Shown here piece by piece: positions 16,268-25,085 of a stretch of 36,610 bases of DNA. The notes under the pieces are model-generated. The model ran no database searches. It worked only from the letters and a program-made list of their open reading frames with translations, and was not told where the DNA came from. A program made the position numbers and the translations under genes. Numbering within the stretch: position 1 is the stretch's first letter; each line of letters starts with the position of its first letter. The stretch comes from JAGPUQ01 sp947084925 (GTDB taxonomy: Bacteria; Pseudomonadota; Gammaproteobacteria; Pseudomonadales; Porticoccaceae): assembly GCA_947084925.1 (NCBI GenBank), contig CAMTUJ010000019.1, positions 1-36,610 of the forward strand. Direction: 5' to 3'.

Positions 16268-17215
16268 TCAGGCCGCCTTCGCGACCTGACTCGCCAGGGG
16301 ATGCAGCGGCGCCGGCGGCAGATCCGGCGTACGCGCCAGCACCTCGAACAGATCGTGGCGCACATGATTGCGGGCCATCTCGGCGCGCAACAGTGGCTCG
16401 TCCAGCAGACCCTGCGCCAGGCACTCCTTGACCAGGCCGAAGAAAAACCGCTCCTGATTCCGATCCGGGTGGGCGCGGTAATTGCCCATCAGACCGTATT
16501 CCCCGAACAGGTGCCGGCGCAGGCGCAGCAGCCAGGCAGCGGGCGGAAACAGCCGGAAGCGCTCGGCCGGCCGCCAGTCAACCGGCAGGCCGGTCTTCCA
16601 GGGCTGGGTCTTGCGGCGCGTGGTGTGGAGCATCCGGGTCGCCACCGTGAAGTGGTCGAAATCGTTCCACTCCGGCTCGAAAAACCCGATGCTGTCGCGC
16701 GGCTCGTCCTTGAGGCACACCCAGGGCTGGTAATCCTGCGTGAAGTCGAACATGGCGTTGAAGCGCTGCTCCACATTCCAGTGCTTCAGTTGCGCACAGT
16801 CGAGCAACATCACACTGCTGGCGAAGCATTTGTCGATCAGACCCTTGGGCCCCGAACGCATGCGGCACAGGATGGCCTTGCCCCCCATGTCGCGGTTGAG
16901 CAGCGCCCAGACATCGGTGGCGGCAAACACGTCCGGATCGATCACCAGGGCGCGTCCGGTGAAGCCCATCAGCGCCGGCGGCATGAACCGGGTAGGCGTA
17001 AACGACTGCAAGTCATCGTTGAGCCAGACCCGTTTGACGCCGTCGCGCAGATAGCTCTGCCCTTCCCGTGCCTCGAAACAGGGATAATCGCGGGTATCGA
17101 TGATGCGCACGTCGAACAGGTCGTTGTGCTGCGAAAAGCGGCGCAGGGCATAGGCGGCAACCTTGGCGCCGACGATCTGCTTGTGATTGGTCTGGATAAA
17201 AACGCAGTGTTCCAT
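16268..17215 (-). CDS. GT8-like putative glycosyltransferase
   Basis: 315-residue protein. The N-terminal CVFIQTNHKQIVGAKVAAYAL resembles the nucleotide-binding start of GT-A enzymes. ALVIDPDVFAATDVWALL near 89-106 looks like the metal-binding DxD strand of GT8 proteins (Asp93-Pro-Asp95). The C-terminal half is rich in aromatic and basic residues (for example HTTRRKTQPWKTGLP), consistent with an acceptor domain at a membrane surface. It is convergent with the ELM1-family gene and divergent from the 2OG-oxygenase gene at 17386. A sugar-transfer role is inferred from the DxD context only; the exact family assignment is uncertain. Confidence 0.6.
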   Translation of the reverse strand: MEHCVFIQTNHKQIVGAKVAAYALRRFSQHNDLFDVRIIDTRDYPCFEAREGQSYLRDGVKRVWLNDDLQSFTPTRFMPPALMGFTGRALVIDPDVFAATDVWALLNRDMGGKAILCRMRSGPKGLIDKCFASSVMLLDCAQLKHWNVEQRFNAMFDFTQDYQPWVCLKDEPRDSIGFFEPEWNDFDHFTVATRMLHTTRRKTQPWKTGLPVDWRPAERFRLFPPAAWLLRLRRHLFGEYGLMGNYRAHPDRNQERFFFGLVKECLAQGLLDEPLLRAEMARNHVRHDLFEVLARTPDLPPAPLHPLASQVAKAA

Positions 17216-17385
17216 CGGGCGGCATCAAACCGGTGGCTGGCGGGGACTCCACTATACCAAGGCCAACCGCAGGCGAGCATCCACCTGAATGGCCGTCGCC
17301 ATGATCTGGCGCAGGCCCCGGCTCTGGCGGGAGGGCAGTAGATCGGTGTAGGCTCCCCGCCAGAACCGAAACCGAGGTGTCCCGC

Positions 17386-18012
17386 GTGTCGTTGCTCGAT
17401 CTTGACGCTGTGCGCCGCGCGCCCCTGGTGCGCGACCCCTTTGATTTTCTGGTCGTGCCGGACGCCCTGGGCGCGGCGGCGCAGGCCGCTGTCCACGCGG
17501 ATTATCCGGCCATCGAATCCGCCGCCAATCACAAGCTGGAAGACCTCAGCGCCGGACCGGCTTTCAACCAACTGATGGCGGAACTGCAGGGGGAAGGGCT
17601 CGCCCGTGCCCTGGGTGAGCACTTCGACATGCCGCTGGAAACCCTGCCCACCACCATCACGGTGCGCAAATACTGCGAGCGCACCGACGGCAACATTCAC
17701 ACCGACCACAAGAGCAAGCTGCTCACCGTGCTGCTCTATTTCAACCCGGAATGGCCCTCGCCCGAAGGCCGGCTGCGTTTTCTGCGCTCGCCCGACAATC
17801 TGGAGGATTACGCCGCCGAAGTGGTGCCGGTCGCCGGCACCCTGATCGCGTTTCGCCGCACCGATCATTCCTGGCACGGCCACAGCCGCTTCGTGGGCGA
17901 GCGCCGCATGGTGCAACTCAACTATCTCGATGCCAGCCCCTGGGCGCTACTCCACCAACGCGCCAGCCGGCTGGCCACGCATTTCATGAAGGAAGTGCTG
18001 CATATCCGCTAG
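17386..18012 (+). CDS. 2-oxoglutarate/Fe(II)-dependent oxygenase family protein
   Basis: 208-residue protein of the 2OG-Fe(II) oxygenase (prolyl-4-hydroxylase-like) superfamily. The iron site is GNIHTDHKSKLLTVLLYFN with His105 and Asp107. The distal His lies in HSWHGH (161-166, probably His164), and Arg174 in ERRMVQLNY is the expected 2-oxoglutarate anchor. So the facial triad is complete. It starts at GTG 17386 because GAGG lies eight bases upstream; GTG 17377 is an alternative three codons earlier. A C-terminal basic helix follows the oxygenase core. Its place beside two glycosyltransferase-like genes suggests hydroxylation of a lipid or a saccharide, but the substrate is unknown. Confidence 0.8.
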   Translation: MSLLDLDAVRRAPLVRDPFDFLVVPDALGAAAQAAVHADYPAIESAANHKLEDLSAGPAFNQLMAELQGEGLARALGEHFDMPLETLPTTITVRKYCERTDGNIHTDHKSKLLTVLLYFNPEWPSPEGRLRFLRSPDNLEDYAAEVVPVAGTLIAFRRTDHSWHGHSRFVGERRMVQLNYLDASPWALLHQRASRLATHFMKEVLHIR

Positions 18013-18159
18013 CCGGTCCGGCCGGGACCGGGCGCGCTCGACGTGCGCCGGGGGAGACCTTACCATGGCCCAGTCTGGCCGAAGCGGTCAGACCATGCGC
18101 CGCCTGGCCCACGCGGAGCGCCAGCCAGATAGAACAACAAGATCCATGGCGAGGAACCC

Positions 18160-19438
18160 ATGACACACGCAATCGCTCGCTGCGGTCATCCTTGCGAGCG
18201 GTGCCGCCAGGGCCGAAGACGACGCTCCCGGCTCACCCACTTTTGCGCTGCATGGTTTCGGTACGCTGGGCGCCGTCCACTCGGACCAGAACTACTCCGA
18301 CGTGGTTTCCAGTGTCTATCTGCAACCCAACGGGGCCGGTGCCACCAGCGCCTGGAGCACGGGCGTGGACAGCAAGGCCGGCGTGCAACTCGATGCCTTG
18401 TTCAGCCCGCGACTGTCGGCCGTCGTACAAGTGCTGTCCCAGCACCGCTACGACAATTCCTGGACCCCGACGATCGAATGGGCGAACGTCAAATACCAGG
18501 TCACGCCGGAACTGAGCGTGAGAGTCGGACGCACTGTCTCCTCGATATTCATGACATCCGATACGGCCAATGTGGGCTACGCCAACCCGTGGCTCCGCGG
18601 CCCACAAGAAATCTATGGAATGGCCCCCTTCACCCATCAGGACGGCATCGACCTCGCCTGGAATATCGATATTGGCCCGGTGACAAACTCGGTTCAGGCC
18701 AGTTTCGGCAGCAACAAGTTCGACGTCATCGGTGGTGACAAAATCAAGGTGGGGAAAATGTTCATTGCCAGCGACACTCTCGATTACGGAGTGCTGGCAC
18801 TGCGTGTCGGCTATGTACACACCGACGTTACCTTTGACTCATCCGGCCTCGACGCCTTGCTCAAGGGTTTGTCCAACTTCGGCAATACCCTCGCTCTGGA
18901 GGGCTTTCCCACGGAAGGAGACAGCGCACGCGCCCTCGCCAATGGCTACAACATGGATCGCACACCCGTTGAAGCCTTCACCGCCGGCGTCCGCGCCGAT
19001 CCGGGAAACTGGCGCTTGACCGCCGAATGGGCCCGGATATCCGATGCCGGGATTCTGCCCAAAACGACAGGCTGGTATATCACCAATGGTTATCAGCTGC
19101 GCACACTGACGCCGTACATCACCATCGCCACCCTGGATTCCAAAACCCCGGAGGAATCCGGAATCCCTCTCGCCGGCCTTCCCCCGGGGCCGTTGCCGAG
19201 CGCGGGAGATGCGCTGAATCGCAGTCTGGGAGTGGTTCTGGATATGGCCGCTCCGTCCCAGAAGAGCCTGACCCTGGGTTTGCGTTGGGATCTGCTCGAC
19301 AACGCCGCCCTCAAGTTCGAATACGAACACATTCGCCTCGACGATCTTTCCGGCGGACGTTTCGGCAATCTGCAACCGGGATTCAAGCCGGGAGGTGATG
19401 CGGATCTGTTCTCCATCGCCCTCGACTTCGTGTTTTGA
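18160..19438 (+). CDS. Outer-membrane porin-like protein with apparent frameshift in its signal peptide
   Basis: Beta-barrel protein of about 420 residues ending in SIALDFVF, with the C-terminal Phe needed for BAM assembly. The body (SVRVGRTVSSIFMTSD, LRGPQEIYGMAP, ALKFEYEHIRLDDL) alternates aromatic and polar residues as in porins. Initiation looks broken. GAGGAACCC precedes ATG at 18160, but this ATG is one base out of frame with an ideal export signal (SLAAVILASGAARAEDD) that runs into the barrel. No ATG, GTG or TTG exists in the barrel frame between the stop at 18161 and GTG at 18302, and starting at 18302 would remove the signal. So there is a one-base insertion (or two-base loss), either real or an assembly error, near 18163-18180. 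It is followed by a binding protein and a GGDEF-EAL gene. Confidence 0.75.
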
Positions 19439-19446
19439 GCACACCG

Positions 19447-19887
19447 ATGACACAGGTCCCCATTTTGAACGCGCTCAGGATCGCCGCACTCGGCACACTA
19501 CTCGGCATTGCCGGCAATCGTGCCATGGCCGATGTCGTTGCGGTGGTATCCCCCAGGAATCCTGCCACCACGATCAGCAAGCGTGAAGTTTCCAACATCT
19601 TTCTGGGCAAGACCAATCGCTTCCCCGACGGTACACCTGCCGTCGCGATCGACCAGCGCGAGGGCTCGGCACAGCGCGAGGAATTTTACCGCGGCGTCAG
19701 CAACATGCAGCCGGCGGAGATCAAGGCGCATTGGTCCAAGATGATTTTTACCGGACGGGGTCAGCCGCCCATGATGGTCGACGGCGACGAGCAGGTGAAG
19801 AAAGCACTGGCCAGCCGACCCGATAGCATCGGGTATATCGACCGCGCCGCGGTGGATGACAGAGTCAAGGTACTGGCCGTCGAGTAG
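19447..19887 (+). CDS. PstS-like periplasmic phosphate-binding-domain protein
   Basis: 146-residue secreted protein with signal peptide (about 1-28, ending GNRAMA). The mature part VVAVVSPRNPATTISKREVSNIFLGK, followed by FPDGTPAVAIDQREGS and IGYIDRAAVDDRVKVL at the end, matches the short PBP-like domain related to phosphate ABC substrate-binding proteins. It is about half the length of full PstS, and there is no ABC permease nearby, so it is not part of a classical Pst system. The ATG at 19447 lies 9 bp after the porin stop; an in-frame TTG at 19435 overlaps that stop. It probably works with the porin and the sensor protein encoded next. The ligand is unknown. Confidence 0.8.
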   Translation: MTQVPILNALRIAALGTLLGIAGNRAMADVVAVVSPRNPATTISKREVSNIFLGKTNRFPDGTPAVAIDQREGSAQREEFYRGVSNMQPAEIKAHWSKMIFTGRGQPPMMVDGDEQVKKALASRPDSIGYIDRAAVDDRVKVLAVE

Positions 19888-19917
19888 GCCGCAAACCACC
19901 AAGTGGACCGCTGATTC

Positions 19918-22218
19918 ATGCGCTTGAATGAAGTCTCGATGCGCCGACTGCACACGCTGCGCCGCTGGCTAAGCCAGGGCACGGAGCCGATGCTGCTGTT
20001 CCCCGGCCTCACAATCCTCCTGCTGGGCGTATTGTGGGTCGCCACAGTCAGCTTGGTTCGCCTCGAATATGCCAATGCGCGCGACACCGCCACCACCACT
20101 GCCCGCGAGCTGACCGAAACCTACGAAGCCCAGAGCGTGCGCGCACTGCGCGAAATCGACCGCACCCTGAAATTCGTCGCCTACGCCTATGCGTCGGCAG
20201 GCGACGCGATGGTTCTGAAGGATCTCGGCGATAACGCCTTGTTGCTCCCGAGTTTTCTGTTCACCGTCAGCATCGCCGATGCCAACGGCAACATCCGTTC
20301 CAGCACGAACGATGGCGGGCCAACAAATGTCGCCGAAGCGGATTACTTCAAGGCACAGCGCGGACAGCCTGTATTTGCGGTCGGTTTGCCGCAACGTGAC
20401 CCGCTATCGGATACCTGGAACCTTTCTTTCAGCCGGCGTCTTGATCACCGCGACGGCAGCTTCGCCGGTGTGGTAATCGTCTCCGTGGACGCGTCCTACT
20501 TCGTCAGCGGCTATGAGCAAACCAAACTGGGCCAACAGGGGTTTCTCGGCTTGCTGGGCACGGATGGCATCTTTCGGGCGAGCCGCAGCGGCACGGCGGT
20601 AACCGCCGCCGCCGCGGTCGATTATCGACACATCGTCCCGGAAGTCGAAGAAGAACCCACCGGCGACAACCTGATCCCGGTCTCGCTCTCCGTCAACAGT
20701 TGGGATCAGGTGCGACGTTACACGGCCGCGCGCGAACTCTACGAATTCCCACTGGCCGTGATCGTCGGCCTGGCCGAAAAGGAACAGCTGCGTCCGGCCA
20801 CCGCGCGGGCGCGTAGCTATCTGCTGCGCAGCGGCGGCACCAGCGTGGCGCTGATCGCACTGATGTTTGCGCTCGGCCGTTTGAGCTGGCAGCTTCAAAA
20901 AAGCCGACAGCGTGCCGCACAGGAGCAGCTCGCACACGCCAGGCACATCGAGTACATCGCTCACCACGACAGTCTGACCGGGCTGCCCAATCGCGGCTTT
21001 TTCAGCACCATGCTGGAGCAGTCCCTCGCCGTGGCAAAACGATACAATCATCAAGTGGCGGTGCTGTTTCTCGACCTGGACCGCTTCAAGCTCATCAACG
21101 ACAGCCTCGGTCACGACGCCGGAGACGCGCTCCTGAAGGAGGTGGCGCACCGCCTCACGGACGCGGTGCGCGCCAGCGACATTGTCGCCCGGCTGGGTGG
21201 CGATGAATTTGTCGTCCTGCTGCCGGAAAAATGCGACCAGGAAAGTCTTGAGACCGTCGCGCGCAGGGTACTGGCCTTTGTCAGCAAGCCGTACAACTTA
21301 CTCGGGAACGAGTTCCGAATCACGGTCAGCGTCGGCATCAGCCGCTATCCCGAGGATGCCCGGGACGAGCAGTCGTTGCTCAAGAATGCCGACCTTGCGA
21401 TGTATCGCGCCAAGGGAAAAGGCAGAAACAATTTCCAGCTCTATGCCGAGTCCGATAACGAATCTTCCCTCGAGCGTTTGACCATCGAGTCCGCATTGCA
21501 AACCGCGCTGGAACGCCAGGAGTTCAGCCTCTACTACCAGGACCAACTCGATCTGAGCACCGGCCGGGTTACCGGCGTGGAAGCCTTGCTGCGCTGGCAA
21601 CACCCGCAACTCGGCGTCATCCTGCCGATGCAATTCATCCCGGTAGCGGAAGAAACCGGGCTCATCCTGCCGATCGGCAAATGGGTCATCGAAACCGCAT
21701 GCCGGGACTGTGTGGCCATCCAGCAAGCGAGCGGACAACGGCTGACCATGTCCGTCAACCTCTCCGCCCGTCAATTTACCGATGAAAACTTGCCCAGCGA
21801 TCTGGCGAGCATCCTCAAAAGCACTGGTGTCGAGCCGTCACTTCTGGAGCTGGGAGTAACGGAAAGTGTCTTGCTCGCCAATGTCGACCGAGCGGCATCC
21901 ACCCTCGGAGAAATCAGAGCTCTGGGCGTACGGGTTGCAATCGATAACTTCGGCGCCAGCTACTCCTCCCTGTCCACCTTGAGCAAATTCCGTTTCGACA
22001 CGGTCAACATAGACGGCAGCGTCATTCGGGATTTTGAGCACAGTCCGGAAGACAGAAAGCTGACGGAAGCCGCCATCGCCATGGGCAAGCAACTGGCCTT
22101 CACCGTGGTGGCCGAAGGCGTGGAAACCCAAGAACAGGCGCAATTCCTGCGCAATATGGCCTGCGATAAGGCACAGGGATTCTATTTCGGGCATCCGACG
22201 CGGAGAAACCAGGGATAG
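19918..22218 (+). CDS. Membrane-bound GGDEF-EAL protein with an intact GGDEF and a degenerate EAL domain
   Basis: 766 residues: transmembrane helix (about 27-48), periplasmic PDC/Cache-type sensor (about 50-300), second helix (about 305-322), GGDEF domain and EAL domain. GGDEF is intact at 427-431 and the inhibitory I-site RASD is at 418-421, so diguanylate cyclase activity is expected with product inhibition. In the EAL domain, EAL (555-557), Asn614, Glu649, Asp676, Glu733 and Gln753 remain, but the second Asp of DDFG is Asn677 and the catalytic Lys of the KID motif is Asn697 (VNIDG). Phosphodiesterase activity is therefore doubtful, and the domain may serve as a c-di-GMP or GTP sensor. It lies 30 bp after the binding-protein gene, whose ligand the PDC domain may sense. 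ATG 19939 is an alternative start. Confidence 0.9.
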   Translation: MRLNEVSMRRLHTLRRWLSQGTEPMLLFPGLTILLLGVLWVATVSLVRLEYANARDTATTTARELTETYEAQSVRALREIDRTLKFVAYAYASAGDAMVLKDLGDNALLLPSFLFTVSIADANGNIRSSTNDGGPTNVAEADYFKAQRGQPVFAVGLPQRDPLSDTWNLSFSRRLDHRDGSFAGVVIVSVDASYFVSGYEQTKLGQQGFLGLLGTDGIFRASRSGTAVTAAAAVDYRHIVPEVEEEPTGDNLIPVSLSVNSWDQVRRYTAARELYEFPLAVIVGLAEKEQLRPATARARSYLLRSGGTSVALIALMFALGRLSWQLQKSRQRAAQEQLAHARHIEYIAHHDSLTGLPNRGFFSTMLEQSLAVAKRYNHQVAVLFLDLDRFKLINDSLGHDAGDALLKEVAHRLTDAVRASDIVARLGGDEFVVLLPEKCDQESLETVARRVLAFVSKPYNLLGNEFRITVSVGISRYPEDARDEQSLLKNADLAMYRAKGKGRNNFQLYAESDNESSLERLTIESALQTALERQEFSLYYQDQLDLSTGRVTGVEALLRWQHPQLGVILPMQFIPVAEETGLILPIGKWVIETACRDCVAIQQASGQRLTMSVNLSARQFTDENLPSDLASILKSTGVEPSLLELGVTESVLLANVDRAASTLGEIRALGVRVAIDNFGASYSSLSTLSKFRFDTVNIDGSVIRDFEHSPEDRKLTEAAIAMGKQLAFTVVAEGVETQEQAQFLRNMACDKAQGFYFGHPTRRNQG

Positions 22219-22234
22219 TTGCAGCGTTTAACCC

Positions 22235-22331
22235 GTCGCTGAAAAATGTCGCAGGCACAGCCGGCGACGCGCCGTGACCGAGACCTGTCGATAGACAGGT
22301 GAGTGACCGGGCACCGCGCAAATAATCAGAT
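22235..22331. repeat. Degraded family 1 MITE-like element
   Basis: Starts with gtcgctgaaaaatgtcgc, and then carries gaccgagacct and accgcgcaa blocks in the same order as the element at 1-141, in the same orientation. The right terminal repeat is missing. It fills the gap between the convergent GGDEF-EAL and modC genes and may act as a bidirectional stem-loop. Confidence 0.65.
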
Positions 22332-22339
22332 CGCCTCGC

Positions 22340-23437
22340 TCACCGGGGCGGCTCGAAGCTCACAGTCTTCACCAACGCCCACACCCGCTGCCGCGCCGCC
22401 AGTCCGAGTGTCGCCACCGCTTCGCGGGTAATGCGGGCGCGCAGATGTGCACCGCCCTCCTCCGGTCCAAGGGCAAGCAGCACCTCGGCGTTGGAGCCGG
22501 CGGAATCCCCGGTAATGCGCAGCACAGTCACGGCAAGCTGATTGCGAATGCTGACACCCTCGACGCGCTGCAAGGCAAGCGCGACATCGCGGGCGCGCAC
22601 CCGCAGACGCACGGGAGACCCGACAGCGGCCGCGATCCGGGGCACCGCCATGCGCTGCCCCGCAACGGCGATTTCCGTCAGCGCATACTCGGGCACCTGC
22701 CCCATCACGCTCCCGTTGAGTACCACGCCGGCATCAAAGTGGCCGGATACCGCCTCGGCTTCCGGCCGCTCCAGCACTTCATGGACTTCGCCGCGCGCAA
22801 CGACGCGACCGGCGGCAAGGATCAGCACTCGGTCGGCGAGCTGGGCGACTTCCTCCACGGCGTGAGAGACGTAGATGAGCGGGATCCCGAAGCGCGCCGG
22901 CAACTGGCGGATGTAGGGCAGCAGTTCCGCCTTGCGCTTCAGATCCAGCGCCGCCAGCGGCTCGTCCAGCAACAGCAGGCGCGGATTGGCCAGCAACGCC
23001 CGGGCGATGGCCACGCGCTGGCGCTCGCCTCCGGAGAGGCTTCCCACATGGCGCGCGAGCAGCGGGACCAGATCGAGCGCGGCGACGACGTCATGAAAGC
23101 CCGGCGCGCCGGGGCCCGGCCGCGCCCGGTCGAGCGCGTAGCGCAGATTGCCGGCCACCTTGCGATGGGCGAAGAGGCGCGCGTCCTGGAACACATAACC
23201 GATCCCGCGCCGATAGGGCGGCAGATTCACACCGCGGGCACTGTCCAGCAACGCCTCGCCGTCGATGACGATGCGCGCCGACGCCGGGGTTTCCAGCCCG
23301 GCCAGCGCGCGCAACAGGGTGCTCTTGCCGCTGCCGGATACCCCCATCACGGCGGTGATCCCGGCGAGGTCGATGGTCTCCGCGACGCTGAGCGCGAACC
23401 CCGGGTGACTCACCTCAAGCACGCATTCCAGCTTCAT
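22340..23437 (-). CDS. modC: Molybdate ABC transporter ATP-binding protein ModC
   Basis: 365-residue ATPase. Walker A GVSGSGKST at 32-40, Q-loop YVFQDARLF at 81-89, signature LSGGERQRVAIARALL from 134, and Walker B LLLLDEPLAALD from 154. Then the H-loop YVSHAVEE follows. The C-terminal part (about 290-365) is the TOBE/Mop-type oxyanion-sensing domain, which separates ModC from general ATPases. Its ATG overlaps the ModB stop by 4 bp (ATGA), giving tight translational coupling. It energises high-affinity molybdate import for Mo enzymes. Length is normal for the family. Confidence 0.95.
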   Translation of the reverse strand: MKLECVLEVSHPGFALSVAETIDLAGITAVMGVSGSGKSTLLRALAGLETPASARIVIDGEALLDSARGVNLPPYRRGIGYVFQDARLFAHRKVAGNLRYALDRARPGPGAPGFHDVVAALDLVPLLARHVGSLSGGERQRVAIARALLANPRLLLLDEPLAALDLKRKAELLPYIRQLPARFGIPLIYVSHAVEEVAQLADRVLILAAGRVVARGEVHEVLERPEAEAVSGHFDAGVVLNGSVMGQVPEYALTEIAVAGQRMAVPRIAAAVGSPVRLRVRARDVALALQRVEGVSIRNQLAVTVLRITGDSAGSNAEVLLALGPEEGGAHLRARITREAVATLGLAARQRVWALVKTVSFEPPR

Positions 23438-24111
23438 GTGGCGCGCACCGGGAAGCGGCGGTTCAACGCGTAGACCAGCACCAGCACCGCAAATGAGAAC
23501 AGCAGCAGCCCACCCGAGAGCAGATGCGCCTGGGCGAAATGGAGCGTCTCCACCTGCTCGTAGATGGCGATCGAGATCACCCGGGTGCGACCCGGGATGT
23601 TACCGCCCACCATCAGCACCACGCCGAACTCGCCGAGCGTATGCGCGAAACCCAGCACGCTGGCGGTGACATAGCCGCGCAGCGCGAGCGGACTGGCGAC
23701 CGTGAAAAACGCGTCCAGAGGTCGGGCGCCCAGCACCGCGGCGGCTTCCAGCGGCGCGCGCCCGACCGCCTCGAAAGCGCCCTGCAACGGCTGCACCACG
23801 AAGGGCAGCGAATAGATCATCGAGGCGAACACCAGGCCGCTGAAGGAAAACGTCAACGTCTCTCCGGTGAGACCGAGCCAGGCGCTTCCCAGGGGCGCGC
23901 TTGGCGCGAACAGCACCAGCAGGTAAAACCCGATCACCGTCGGCGGCAGCACCAGTGGCAGCGCGGTCAGGGCCTCGATCAGCGGTTTGATGCGCGTGCG
24001 CGTGTGCGCCAGCCACCAAGCCAGCGGCGTGCCGACCAGCAGCAGCAGTCCCACCGCTACGCTGGCCAGATGCAGCGTGAGCCAGACCGGGCCGAGATCG
24101 AGATCGTTCAT
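23434..24111 (-). CDS. modB: Molybdate ABC transporter permease ModB
   Basis: 225-residue inner-membrane permease with about five or six helices. The EAA loop that docks on ModC is EAAAVLGARPLDAFFTVASPLA (about 142-163). LTALPLVLPPTVIGFYLL and the later HTLGEFGVVLMVGGNIPG are typical of ModB and CysT-like permeases. It lies 4 bp after the modA stop and overlaps modC, so the three genes form a single transcript in the order A-B-C. Confidence 0.95.
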   Translation of the reverse strand: MNDLDLGPVWLTLHLASVAVGLLLLVGTPLAWWLAHTRTRIKPLIEALTALPLVLPPTVIGFYLLVLFAPSAPLGSAWLGLTGETLTFSFSGLVFASMIYSLPFVVQPLQGAFEAVGRAPLEAAAVLGARPLDAFFTVASPLALRGYVTASVLGFAHTLGEFGVVLMVGGNIPGRTRVISIAIYEQVETLHFAQAHLLSGGLLLFSFAVLVLVYALNRRFPVRAT

Positions 24112-24115
24112 GGCG

Positions 24116-24874
24116 TCAGGGCAGCCCGTAGCCGAGTTCCGCGATCACGGCGCGGGCCGGCGGGCTCTTGAGGTAGTCGAGCAATGCCTGCGCCGCCGGG
24201 TTGGCGCGGGCGCGGGTGACCAGGATGGCGTCCTGCTTGAGCGGTGGGTACAGCTCCTCCGGCACCGCCCAGTGGCTGCCCGGTTTGGGACCGGCGATGA
24301 CGGACGACAACGCGACGAAGCCGGCTTCGGCCGCACCGCTGGCCACCATCGCGTAGACCTGCCCGGTATCCTCGCCGCGCACGATCCTGTCCTGCACGGC
24401 CGCTCGCAAACCGAGTTTTTCCAGTACCCGCTGCGCCGCCGCGCCGTAAGGCGCCACCGCCGGATTGGCAATGGCCAGATGGCGGAAAGTACCCGCACGC
24501 AGGTAAGCGGCGCCATCCGCGCTGATCGCCTGGGGGTCCGGGCTCCACAGCGCCAGCCGCCCGATGGCATAGGTAAAGCGCGAGGCCGGCACGCCCAGGC
24601 CGCTGTTGGCCAGCACGTCCGGGCGCTCGACATCGGCGGACAGCAGCACGTCGAAGGGGGCGCCCTGCTGGATTTGCTGTACCAGTTTGCCGGACGACCC
24701 CAGCACCAGGGTGAGCTGGTGGCCGGTCGTTTTCTCGAAATCCGGTTCGATGCGCGCCATGGCGGCGGCGAAGTTGGCGGCGACTGCGGCCACGACTTCT
24801 TCGGCGCGGGCGTCAGCGATGCCGAGCAGCAGGACGGCGGTGAGCGTTGTCAGGAAGCTGTGGTGACGATTCAT
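24116..24874 (-). CDS. modA: Molybdate-binding periplasmic protein ModA
   Basis: 252-residue secreted binding protein. Signal peptide about 1-24 (MNRHHSFLTTLTAVLLLG ending DARA), then AANFAAAMARIEPDFEKTTG, LVLGSSGKLVQQIQQGAPFDVLLSAD (the SSGKL and ADxxRP features of ModA), ANPAVAPYGAA and ASGAAEAGFVALS. These match the Ser/Ala backbone and Tyr contacts used for molybdate or tungstate. An upstream in-frame ATG at 24931 has a better AGGGAG but would put 19 residues before the signal peptide, so 24874 is preferred. No ModE operator of the E. coli type is visible in the 211 bp upstream (24875-25085), which otherwise holds no gene. Confidence 0.93.
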   Translation of the reverse strand: MNRHHSFLTTLTAVLLLGIADARAEEVVAAVAANFAAAMARIEPDFEKTTGHQLTLVLGSSGKLVQQIQQGAPFDVLLSADVERPDVLANSGLGVPASRFTYAIGRLALWSPDPQAISADGAAYLRAGTFRHLAIANPAVAPYGAAAQRVLEKLGLRAAVQDRIVRGEDTGQVYAMVASGAAEAGFVALSSVIAGPKPGSHWAVPEELYPPLKQDAILVTRARANPAAQALLDYLKSPPARAVIAELGYGLP

Positions 24875-25085
24875 TGCTATGCCCGCTTGAACCCGTGTCA
24901 AAGGGCGTTGGTAATCGACGCTGCACAACATGAAGCTCCCTGGAAGTTGGTACCGGCAGCGGCCAACGTACTTCCGTATGCGATCACTCGGGCAGCGACG
25001 CCCTGAATCACTTTACTCGCCCTGGATACCGCGCTCCGCGGCCGCTGCCTGTCGCGGCGGTTTTCGGCAATCGACCGGGGCCTCG

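Noticed and set aside
19447..19887. Classical PstS of a phosphate ABC transporter
   Set aside because: Only about half the usual length and no pstCAB genes nearby.
24875..25085. ModE operator or molybdenum-cofactor riboswitch upstream of modA
   Set aside because: No TATATA-type palindrome of the E. coli ModE kind and no Moco-RNA-like conserved core could be recognised by eye.
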